38,683 nt of DNA from a virus. Of this stretch, positions 9,901-15,522 are shown piece after piece; position 1 is the stretch's first letter, and each line of letters opens with the position of its first letter. A program made the translations under genes and the position numbers. The stretch is from positions 1 to 38,683 of IMG/VR virus record IMGVR_UViG_3300020473_000005; one strand, written 5' to 3'. The notes under the pieces were generated by a model. It was not told the origin of the DNA. It made no database searches and saw only the letters and a list, made by a program, of their open reading frames with translations.

Positions 9901-10177
9901 AACCACCGAAGACAGTTCAGACCCAGTTGAGGTGGATTTTTATTACAGTTCAACAACCCCCGGAAGTAGCAATGGGTCAGCAATGCTGACGTCCACCTAC
10001 TTAAATGTCTCTTCGAGTAATTATATGCAAAGCGAGACGGGCATATTTGACGATGGTTCAGGTAGCGCAACAGACACTTACAGTCTAGCGGAAGACTCCT
10101 TTGTTACTGTCAAAGTAGAGTCTGCTGGCACTGAGGCCCGTGGGCTGAAGGTTTGGTTACTAGGTTACTGGAGCTAA
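6962..10177 (+). CDS. Large tail fibre / spike-type protein
   Basis: At 1071 residues, this is Gly/Ser/Thr/Asn-rich throughout with few charged residues, as in trimeric beta-fibrous fibres. Residues about 155-180 hold tandem TGDVTGN units followed by ADTATALETARTIAGTSFDGSGNIDI, a segment I recognise from fibres of aquatic phages. Further motifs repeat: VANGGTGSTTAAGARTAL and VALGGTGATTASAALSAL, then LGIGTSVPSEKLSV and CGIGTEEPSAPLHV, which are typical of fibre shaft repeats. A GGGGGGG linker lies near residue 475. The C-terminus has a compact beta-rich end and finishes YWS. It probably forms a receptor-binding or appendage fibre. Without an obvious N-terminal adaptor domain, its virion attachment is unclear. 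Confidence 0.85.
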   Translation: MAGKKTITNLSELTSAASNDVLPIVDVSDQSVTSSGETKKITVTNLRGSLSGITTSQMDASSVVTESEGISSNDNDTTLPTSAAVKDYVDTNVTAQDLDIQGDSGTGAVDLDSQSLDIAGGSNVTTAASGQTLTVNLDSTLTGLTSVTSTGFTGDLTGDVTGDVTGNVTGNVTGDVTGNADTATALETARTIAGTSFDGSGNIDIEAVNIKSTAETGGTKFLREDGDGTCSWQTVGGGTVTSVGGTGTVSGLTLSGTVTSIGDLTLGGTLEADLTSDVTGTLPVANGGTGSTTAAGARTALDVDVAGTDNSTDVTLATVTSNYLSISGQVITAGTVPVALGGTGATTASAALSALGGIAEVSEDTSPSLGGNLDVVSNEINTSTSNGNIVLNPDGTGCVEVKGDGTTSGTTGAIQLNCSNNNHGVKIQSPAHSAAADYTLTLPTSVGTSGQVLSTDGNTSGATLSWVNNSGGGGGGGSVGGSTGELQFNNGGSFGGDSNLYWDSSAEGLGIGGVTDFSSSGANAKLAINAGFINVDDDYGLVFGGGTSRPAIQGSKADGEIYITNANLGIGTSVPSEKLSVSSGNILIDNNQSYRSKNTSGITRSLLTLYSDNKLYVQSPSEIKFQTNQDASTVNAMTIDSSGKLGVGGSPTGIVSLQGDFGTTETAGLYIQNTGTAAADDVSPIAFTTRSTSWGTQHAATIAAGNSSTSAGGAYLTFKTSPTGEDPPTERMRIDSNGCGIGTEEPSAPLHVTGATTDGDTIVQVAQTSTGYALHVSRDVNSAARPMAWFAQTNASGGSSTAVHIQQSDSDEKAFGIDTAGTHGSPTFSIKGNGAIGLGSGLGSEDYGTSGQVLTSGGSSAAPSWTSAGTVTSINATSNGGLKTASGSAITASGTLGLDVNSLSSDTYTSSSSSSDSSGWDEGNEIVVAAASDSNNTKKIKMPCEIGIACSDESTALSTGDVASVLIPRAMTVTEVKASLTTEDSSDPVEVDFYYSSTTPGSSNGSAMLTSTYLNVSSSNYMQSETGIFDDGSGSATDTYSLAEDSFVTVKVESAGTEARGLKVWLLGYWS
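7421..7500 (+). repeat. 12-nt coding repeats (TGDV/TGNV) in the first fibre gene
   Basis: Imperfect tandem 12-nt units of the form ACCGGAGACGTG encode T-G-D/N-V repeats. A related run lies at 13841-13933 in the other fibre-like gene. Both create long spurious open frames on the opposite strand. Confidence 0.85.
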
Positions 10178-10178
10178 A

Positions 10179-11786
10179 ATGGCGAACATTATTAATCCAT
10201 ATCGGTTTAGTTCAAGCGGCGGGGAGAGTGGCGGCAGTCCTCCCCCCGCTGGTTCTGATTATGTGACCATTTCCACATCAGCCACTATTAATTCCGACTC
10301 CTACTATTCCGATTACAAATACATCGAGTTTGATTCTACGACCACTAGCGCATTTGAAGTCACGGATGCTGGCAGTTCGTCTGGCAGTGATTCGATTGAG
10401 GTCTATGTGATTGGCGGCGGTGGCGCAGGTACTGACCCTTCCGGTAGTTACCCGCAGTCCAGCGTAGGAGCAAGTGGCGGCGGAGGTGCTGGAGGTTACA
10501 TCCGGCAGACTACCTTTACTAACGCCTCGTCTTTGTTGGGTACTTACGATGTAACTGTGGGTGCGGGTGGCACGACCTCTGGAGGAACATCCAACACTGC
10601 CGGAGCAGATTCGCAGGTTCGTAAGCAGACTGATCGGAGCATTGATATTGCGTCTGGCGATTATTTTAGTGCTGACGCATCAAGCAACTTTGATTTCGGA
10701 ACAGGCGATTACACGATTGAGTTCTGGATGAAAACAGACCTTTCAGTTAATACGTCAAACTGGCAGTTACCTATCTCAGTTGGCTCAATGCAACTTTGGG
10801 TTCAAACCTCAAGTAAGTACCTGTCTCCGTACTGGGGAACTAGCTCCATTATTCAAACTTCTAACGATGTGATAAAAGATGATTATTGGCAGCACATTGC
10901 TTTAACCCGTGAAAGTGGCACAACCCGACTTTACGTTGATGGAGTTAATAAAGGCAGCACGACCACCTCAACAAATTTTGGCACTTCTGGTTCTAACGAA
11001 GTTTCATTTGGGGAAAACCTTTATGTGGGCGGAGGGTACTTCACAATGGCTGGAAGGTTTGCTGGCATAAGAATTTACAAAGGTACTGCAAAGTATACAG
11101 GCACTTCTGGCTTTAATCCTAATATGGAAAAGCCCGCAAAAGAAACTAACGTCACTCTTTTAATAAACCCAGACTCCGGTCAATCGGACATCACCGACTC
11201 TTCGGACGGAAGCAACTCCTTCACAGATAACATTACTTGGTCAAGCGATCTGGAAACTGACACCCCATTAATGCGGGCCTTTGGCGGCGGCGCGGCCAGT
11301 AGCTACGGCGGGAGTTGGAACGGGCAAAAGCTAAATGGCGGCTCAGGCGGTGGCGGTTCTTATAGCACGATAACTGGCCCAGCAGGTTTTAATGGGCAAG
11401 GCAATAAGGGCGGTAATCGGGGTTCTGGTTATCAAACAGCCGGTGGAGGCGGTGCTGACAGTGGTGGTTATGTAGGGACAGGCGGAACATATACCTCATA
11501 CGGCGGTGATGGCGGTGATGCTTTAGAAGTTAGCTGGATGTACGATGAGGGCTTGGGTTATGACGGTGACGGAAAGTTTGCTGGCGGCGGCGGCGGTGGT
11601 GGTTTGTACGGCGGCGGCTCCGGTGGCGGCGGTGGCGCAGGTGAAGGTGGGGATAATAGTTCTACCTACGCAAGTGATGGAGAAGCTAATTCTGGCGGCG
11701 GCGGTGGCGGAGACAGAATGTGGGATGATGGCGGTGCGGGCGGCTCCGGCAAGGTCATTGTCCGGTGGGAAAATCCAGATCAATAA
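10179..11786 (+). CDS. Glycine-rich adhesin with inserted LamG-like domain
   Basis: This 535-residue protein is two bases downstream of the large fibre gene. Residues about 70-150 are the first part of a phage glycine-rich domain (IEVYVIGGGGAG, GGGGAGGYIRQTTF, GTYDVTVGAGG). Residues about 152-330 interrupt it with a concanavalin/LamG-type jelly roll (DFGTGDYTIEFWMK, DDYWQHIALTRESGTTRLYVDG, FAGIRIYKGTAKYTG). The glycine-rich domain then resumes at about 365-530 with long Gly runs and ends GGAGGSGKVIVRW. Glycine-rich sandwiches of polyglycine helices form receptor-binding tips in some phages, and LamG folds often bind glycans. The protein is therefore a good candidate for the host-recognition tip. 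Confidence 0.82.
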   Translation: MANIINPYRFSSSGGESGGSPPPAGSDYVTISTSATINSDSYYSDYKYIEFDSTTTSAFEVTDAGSSSGSDSIEVYVIGGGGAGTDPSGSYPQSSVGASGGGGAGGYIRQTTFTNASSLLGTYDVTVGAGGTTSGGTSNTAGADSQVRKQTDRSIDIASGDYFSADASSNFDFGTGDYTIEFWMKTDLSVNTSNWQLPISVGSMQLWVQTSSKYLSPYWGTSSIIQTSNDVIKDDYWQHIALTRESGTTRLYVDGVNKGSTTTSTNFGTSGSNEVSFGENLYVGGGYFTMAGRFAGIRIYKGTAKYTGTSGFNPNMEKPAKETNVTLLINPDSGQSDITDSSDGSNSFTDNITWSSDLETDTPLMRAFGGGAASSYGGSWNGQKLNGGSGGGGSYSTITGPAGFNGQGNKGGNRGSGYQTAGGGGADSGGYVGTGGTYTSYGGDGGDALEVSWMYDEGLGYDGDGKFAGGGGGGGLYGGGSGGGGGAGEGGDNSSTYASDGEANSGGGGGGDRMWDDGGAGGSGKVIVRWENPDQ

Positions 11787-12299
11787 ATGGCACACTTTGC
11801 AGAAATTAATAGTAAAGGCGTAGTTGGCAGAGTTTTAGTGCTGTCCAACGATGTTATCACTCGTGACGGCGAGGAGGTCGAGTCGGTCGGTGTTGATTAT
11901 CTTCAGGGAATGTTTCCCAACACCAACTGGGTTCAGACCAGCTACAATGGGAGCTTCCGCAAGCGGTACGCTGGCATCGGCTACACCTACGACTCTGCCC
12001 GTGACGCATTTCTACCGCCCCAACCGTACCCGTCTTGGACTTTGAGCGAAGAGACTTTGAATTGGGTTTGTCCTAAGCCAATGCCCGAACAGGAGGCTGA
12101 ATTGGGTGAGGAAGGCTTCATCCATTATGCGTGGAATGAGTCTGCTGGGGAATGGCAGGAAGTACCGGAGCAACCCGACGGACACTGGTGGTCTGAGGAA
12201 GATTGGGCGTGGTATCCGCCAATGCCGAATGACGGTCAGCATTATGTGTGGAACAACGAAACCAAAGAATGGGACGTGGATAATTCCGCGCCAAAATAA
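11787..12299 (+). CDS. Tail-fibre-associated protein, Trp/Tyr-rich
   Basis: This 170-residue protein begins directly after the adhesin stop. Its start (MAHFAEINSKGVVGRVLVLSND) and central WVQTSYNGSFRKRYAGIGYTYD...FLPPQPYPSW belong to a small-protein type I recall from many aquatic phages, near fibre genes, with no proven function. The C-terminal half repeats short acidic-aromatic units (GHWWSEEDWAWYPPMP, HYVWNNETKEW). A capsid-displayed or fibre-attached role is plausible, and a fibre-assembly chaperone is the alternative. Confidence 0.7.
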   Translation: MAHFAEINSKGVVGRVLVLSNDVITRDGEEVESVGVDYLQGMFPNTNWVQTSYNGSFRKRYAGIGYTYDSARDAFLPPQPYPSWTLSEETLNWVCPKPMPEQEAELGEEGFIHYAWNESAGEWQEVPEQPDGHWWSEEDWAWYPPMPNDGQHYVWNNETKEWDVDNSAPK

Positions 12300-12318
12300 A
12301 TACCAACAATAAATAATC

Positions 12319-12687
12319 ATGCCTATCAATTACGCATACACACGAGTGGAACCCCGCATCATCGCCTCGCATGAGAGCGGAAAACAAAACGTCATTACTG
12401 ACATTGTTGTCGGCGAGACAGGCCAATGCTCTGACACTGGGCAAGCAGCTTACCGAGACACAATGGTCAAGCTCGACGCACCTACTGACAACTTTGTGGC
12501 TTTCGAGGACATAACGGCTGAATGGGTAGCTCCTTTCTGCCAACAGGCTAGTGAAGAGGGTGGATGGCACGCCAGCATTGAGGCCGAAATTGAAGCTAAG
12601 AAAGCTGCTCCAGTTTCTGCTCAGTTCGAGTGGCAGAAGCCGCAGCCCGAAGCCCCAGCCGAGGAGGAAAAGAAAAATGCCGAATAA
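12319..12687 (+). CDS. Hypothetical protein in the fibre module
   Basis: At 122 residues, this begins MPINYAYTRVEPRIIASHESGKQNVITDIVVGETGQ, a beta-rich N-terminal half, and ends in a charged Ala/Pro/Glu/Lys tail. I recall similar proteins next to the preceding family in aquatic phages but know no function. No strong Shine-Dalgarno precedes the ATG. The 3' end contains GAGGAGG, which serves as the ribosome site for the Lys-rich peptide starting at 12677, so the genes overlap by 11 nt. Confidence 0.7.
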   Translation: MPINYAYTRVEPRIIASHESGKQNVITDIVVGETGQCSDTGQAAYRDTMVKLDAPTDNFVAFEDITAEWVAPFCQQASEEGGWHASIEAEIEAKKAAPVSAQFEWQKPQPEAPAEEEKKNAE

Positions 12688-12733
12688 AAAGAAGAAATCT
12701 AAAAAGGGTAAAAAGGGCAGCTATGGCTACTAA
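12677..12733 (+). CDS. 18-residue lysine-rich mini-protein
   Basis: The ORF encodes MPNKKKKSKKGKKGSYGY. GGAGG lies about 9 nt upstream of the ATG, within the end of the previous gene. It overlaps the next gene by 11 nt. It parallels the peptide at 1687-1740: a Lys core, Gly/Tyr end and strong ribosome site. The function is unknown. It may be a small DNA- or capsid-associated cation, or a coupling leader for the next gene. Confidence 0.6.
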   Translation: MPNKKKKSKKGKKGSYGY

Positions 12734-12887
12734 AAAGAAAGCTCTAACAGCACGTCAACAGGCTACGTTAAAGCGTCACTCAGCTCATCACACTTCCAAA
12801 CATATGGCAGAGATGAGAAAATCTATGAAAGCTGGAAAAACTTTTGGCGAAGCACATAAGGCTGCTATGAAAAAAATAGGTAAGTAA
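12723..12887 (+). CDS. Small basic conserved phage protein (HTSKHMAEMRK type)
   Basis: This is 54 residues from the ATG at 12723, with AAAGGG about 6 nt upstream. A longer in-frame reading from 12630 would run over two other genes and is rejected. The sequence, with ARQQATLKRHSAHHTSKHM then MRKSMKAGKTFGEAHKAAMKK, is a pattern I recall from numerous phages of Proteobacteria. It is annotated there without function and sits close to lysis or tail genes. It is basic and helical. It overlaps the next gene by one base (TAATG). Confidence 0.75.
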   Translation: MATKKKALTARQQATLKRHSAHHTSKHMAEMRKSMKAGKTFGEAHKAAMKKIGK

Positions 12888-13108
12888 TGGCAGAGTACGA
12901 CCCCAATTCATTGTCGGCGCAATTGGCGAGAATTGAGTCTCGTCAAATAGCTATAGCTGATCGCCTTGATGAAATTGCGGAGCGTATGAATAATCATTCA
13001 CTTAGGTTAAAGTATTTAGAGGAGTTTCGTTGGAAGCTCGTCGGAGCAATTGGATTAGGATCAGCGGGTGGAGCGGCAGCGTTTAGTAAGTTGTTTGGTG
13101 GAGAGTAA
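12887..13108 (+). CDS. XhlA-like membrane-anchored coiled-coil protein
   Basis: This 73-residue protein opens the lysis cassette. An N-terminal helical heptad region (QLARIESRQIAIADRLDEIAERMNNHSLRLKYLEEF) is followed by one hydrophobic segment (LVGAIGLGSAGGAAAFSKLF). That layout matches the haemolysin XhlA type, which assists holin-mediated lysis. It is translationally coupled to the upstream gene and is followed one base later by the holin candidate. The assignment is by architecture and context. Confidence 0.7.
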   Translation: MAEYDPNSLSAQLARIESRQIAIADRLDEIAERMNNHSLRLKYLEEFRWKLVGAIGLGSAGGAAAFSKLFGGE

Positions 13109-13109
13109 T

Positions 13110-13304
13110 ATGAAAGATAAACTAAAAAGCAGAAAGTTGTGGGTCGCCATTGGCGGCGTTTTAACCGTATTGGCAACTGAGTGGGCGGGAGTCTCACCGG
13201 AAATGTCAGAGCAAATTATCGGCGCAGTGATTGTCATTGTTCCAGCCTATATTGGCGGACAGGGCATCGTCGATGCAGTGAAGGAATACGCTACCAAAAA
13301 ATGA
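13110..13304 (+). CDS. Holin candidate (two membrane segments)
   Basis: This is 64 residues from the ATG at 13110, with GGTGGAGAG about 5 nt upstream. A longer frame opening at 13068 would overlap the previous gene and is not needed. A basic N-terminus (KDKLKSRKLW) precedes a first hydrophobic segment (VAIGGVLTVLATEWAGV) and a second (IIGAVIVIVPAYIGGQGIVDAV), with a lysine-containing C-terminus. This is a class II holin-like arrangement that would make inner-membrane pores to trigger lysis. The next gene starts in an ATGA overlap. Its neighbours (XhlA-like, lipoprotein) support the call. Confidence 0.75.
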   Translation: MKDKLKSRKLWVAIGGVLTVLATEWAGVSPEMSEQIIGAVIVIVPAYIGGQGIVDAVKEYATKK

Positions 13305-13546
13305 TAGTTGATCTCCTAGCCGCTCTTCGCGCAGTGCCGAAGATTTTGGACGCGCTGGAGCGGTTAGGAGACATCCACACGGCACACGTTGCACAGCAAA
13401 GGAAAGATGAAAAAGATAAAGCTGTTATTGATCTTATTACTGCTGCTCGTGAGCGGCGGTTGCGGCGTGAGCGTGAAGCTGGACGGGTTTCGGGAGATAG
13501 CGGAGAGGCATCCACTGGGGATGGAACAGGTGACGGAGAACAGTGA
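13301..13546 (+). CDS. Rz-like protein candidate (inner spanin position)
   Basis: This 81-residue protein overlaps the holin stop (ATGA). The N-terminus (IVDLLAALRAVPKILDALERL) is amphipathic rather than a clean membrane helix. The middle is a charged helix (QQRKDEKDKAVIDLITAARERRLRREREAG) and the C-terminus is Gly/Ser/Asp-rich. A lipoprotein gene begins inside it in another frame, which is the classical Rz/Rz1 arrangement for spanins. The lack of a convincing transmembrane anchor is a weakness, so it could instead be a peripheral lysis accessory. Confidence 0.55.
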   Translation: MIVDLLAALRAVPKILDALERLGDIHTAHVAQQRKDEKDKAVIDLITAARERRLRREREAGRVSGDSGEASTGDGTGDGEQ

Positions 13547-13616
13547 AAGTCAGGCGTTAGTTATAGAGCTTGCAAAATACATAAACGAACTAGAACGTAG
13601 AATTGAGGCAGAATAA
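13407..13616 (+). CDS. Rz1-like outer-membrane lipoprotein, nested out of frame
   Basis: This is 69 residues from the ATG at 13407, with AAAGGAAAG just upstream. The start (MKKIKLLLILLLLLVSGGC) is a signal peptide with a lipobox-like SGGC, so Cys19 would be lipidated. The mature part is about 50 residues, ends in a charged helix (YINELERRIEAE), and would sit in the periplasm attached to the outer membrane. The first two thirds of the gene lie within the 81-aa gene in a different frame, as in o-spanin/i-spanin pairs. Unlike many Rz1 proteins it is not proline-rich. It is coupled to the next gene (TAATG). Confidence 0.68.
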   Translation: MKKIKLLLILLLLLVSGGCGVSVKLDGFREIAERHPLGMEQVTENSESQALVIELAKYINELERRIEAE

Positions 13617-14797
13617 TGGGTGATTTAACCGGACAAACAGTAGCCAGTACCTACTCGCAAATTTTAAACGTAGCCAGTCTGGACGGCACATTTAGAAATG
13701 TAACTGACGGTGACGGTACTGCCAGTGGCTTGACGCTTTCAACTGCGGGCGTTCGTGCTGGCACCCTAAATGCAACTGGGGCTGTTACGTTTGACACCAC
13801 ACTAGGGGTTACAGGGGTTATCACGGCGAGCGGAGGTGTTACAGGGGATGTGACCGGCAACGTAACTGGCAACGTAACTGGCAACGTAACGGGCAATCTC
13901 ACTGGTGATGCTACTGGCGACTTAACCGGAAACATAAAGACTACAGACGCGAGCGCGGCAGTTACAACTATTTTAAACGCCAATGTCGGAAGTGATGATG
14001 CTGCGACATTTACAGGTAATGTAACTGGCTCTGCTGACACACTAACAACTGGCCGCACTATTTCCGCAACTGGAGATATAGCGTGGACTTCCGCCGCTTT
14101 TAATGGCAGCGATGATGTTACTGGTACTGCAACTCTTTCTGACGATGCTGTAACCACAGATAAAATTGCTGACAATCAAGTTACTGGCGCAAAAATAGCG
14201 ATGGGTAGCGATGCTCAAGGTGACATTCTGTATTACGATGGAACAGACTATGTCCGGCTAGGTGCTGGCACTGCTGGTCAAGTTCTTCAATCTGGTGGTG
14301 CGGGAGCCAATCCTAGCTGGGTGAATCAAACGGAAGGCAGCCCGTCAGTCGGTCAGATAGATTTTTTCACATCTGGCACTTCTCAGACCTTTACAGTCCC
14401 GTCCGGCATCACTCGCATTAAAGTAACAGCAGCAGGAGGTGGTGGGGGCGGTAACAATAGTAATGATAATGGAGAGTCAGGTGGTTATTTTGAAAAGGCT
14501 ATTACTGTAACTGGTGGGTCAAGCGTTACTTACACAGTCGGGGGTGGCGGTGCAGGTCAAGATGCAAGCTCTGGATCGAGCGGAGGCAGCACAACCGTAA
14601 CTTATGACGGCACAACTTATACTGCTGGCGGAGGCTCAGGCGGTGGCAGTGGGAGTGGCGGAACCGCTACTAACGGCGACATTAATATCGCTGGAGGGGG
14701 CAGCACTATTTACCGCGGATACGGCGGAGGCGGAAGCGGCGGAGATGAAAGCACTGGAAGCAACGGTCAAGGCGGCTTCGTGAAAATTGAATACTAA
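13616..14797 (+). CDS. Second tail-fibre-like protein with glycine-rich tip
   Basis: At 393 residues, this starts MGDLTGQTVASTYSQILNVASLDGTFRNVTDGDG. It has TGNVTGN repeats at about 76-105, then fibre shaft segments (LTTGRTISATGDIAWTSAAFNGSDDVTGTATLSDDAVTTDKIADNQVTGAKIA, typical of aquatic phage fibres). It ends with a glycine-rich domain at about 245-393 (TFTVPSGITRIKVTAAGGGGGG ... GGFVKIEY). This C-terminal domain is the uninterrupted counterpart of the glycine-rich domain that holds a LamG insert in the gene at 10179. It lies between the lysis cassette and the tail tube genes. Confidence 0.82.
   Translation: MGDLTGQTVASTYSQILNVASLDGTFRNVTDGDGTASGLTLSTAGVRAGTLNATGAVTFDTTLGVTGVITASGGVTGDVTGNVTGNVTGNVTGNLTGDATGDLTGNIKTTDASAAVTTILNANVGSDDAATFTGNVTGSADTLTTGRTISATGDIAWTSAAFNGSDDVTGTATLSDDAVTTDKIADNQVTGAKIAMGSDAQGDILYYDGTDYVRLGAGTAGQVLQSGGAGANPSWVNQTEGSPSVGQIDFFTSGTSQTFTVPSGITRIKVTAAGGGGGGNNSNDNGESGGYFEKAITVTGGSSVTYTVGGGGAGQDASSGSSGGSTTVTYDGTTYTAGGGSGGGSGSGGTATNGDINIAGGGSTIYRGYGGGGSGGDESTGSNGQGGFVKIEY
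13841..13933 (+). repeat. 12-nt coding repeats (TGNV) in the second fibre gene
   Basis: Tandem 12-nt units such as AACGTAACTGGC are nearly identical at nucleotide level for three copies and then diverge. They encode T-G-N-V/L repeats. They are similar to the run at 7421-7500 and could allow recombination between the two fibre genes. Confidence 0.85.
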
Positions 14798-15522
14798 TGA
14801 CACTTACAGAACTATCTAACTTTGTTACGACGAAGCTTTCGGACACCGATAGCTCGTCCGTATCTGTCTGCAAAGACTTTATCAATCGCCGTTACCAGAT
14901 GATTTGGGACAGCGGGCTGTGGGATGAGACGCTAGGTGTTGCATCTAAGGCTGTAGCCGCAGAGGACACAGAGATTGTGCTGGACTCTACGCCCACAGTT
15001 ACCTTTTACCAAAGCTCTTCTGTGCCCACTACTAAGATTGATTTCCCTGTCGCCATTCGGTTCACCGAAACCGGAGACACTGACGGGGTAAACATTTTTA
15101 ACGAAGAGTGGGTTACGTTTTTTCAGCTTGATCCTAATATGTGGGAGAATGTTTCCTCCCGCAGGGCCACCCCAACCAACTTTGTCAACCTCCCGAAAGA
15201 CGGAAGTGGCAACTGCCGGATCAAGCCTGTACCAGTACCGGACAGTACTGGCACTCTATTTGTGCTGGGCAAGCTGAAGTGGGTTGCATTGGGTGATGAT
15301 GATTCACCAACCCTTAACGGCATCGATAATGCACTTCTTGCTTTTGCAGAGGGAGACATGCTTGAGCGTTCGCGTCAGTATCAGAAAGCCCAGCTTAAAT
15401 TTACTGAGGCTGCATCGCACATCCAAATTATGCGCGACCTAGAAAATGGCCAGAAACAAAACATTAGCCGCATAATCCCACACACTGAACAAGAAATTAA
15501 CTTTCGAGATGTTGTAAGCTAA
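14797..15522 (+). CDS. Tail tubular protein A-like / head-tail adaptor
   Basis: This 241-residue protein resembles the T7 gp11 / P22 gp4 class that docks beneath the portal. The N-terminal helix region has INRRYQMIWDSGLWDETLGVASKAV. The centre is beta-rich with an IRFTETGDTDG loop. The C-terminal helices (ALLAFAEGDMLERSRQYQKAQLKFTEAASHIQIMRDLENGQKQN) are typical of this class. It overlaps the previous and next genes by one base each and directly precedes the nozzle gene, the canonical order. Confidence 0.82.
   Translation: MTLTELSNFVTTKLSDTDSSSVSVCKDFINRRYQMIWDSGLWDETLGVASKAVAAEDTEIVLDSTPTVTFYQSSSVPTTKIDFPVAIRFTETGDTDGVNIFNEEWVTFFQLDPNMWENVSSRRATPTNFVNLPKDGSGNCRIKPVPVPDSTGTLFVLGKLKWVALGDDDSPTLNGIDNALLAFAEGDMLERSRQYQKAQLKFTEAASHIQIMRDLENGQKQNISRIIPHTEQEINFRDVVS

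Noticed and set aside
13651-14175. Leftward ORF of 174 codons opposite the second fibre gene
   Set aside because: It has the same fibre-repeat artefact as in the first fibre gene.
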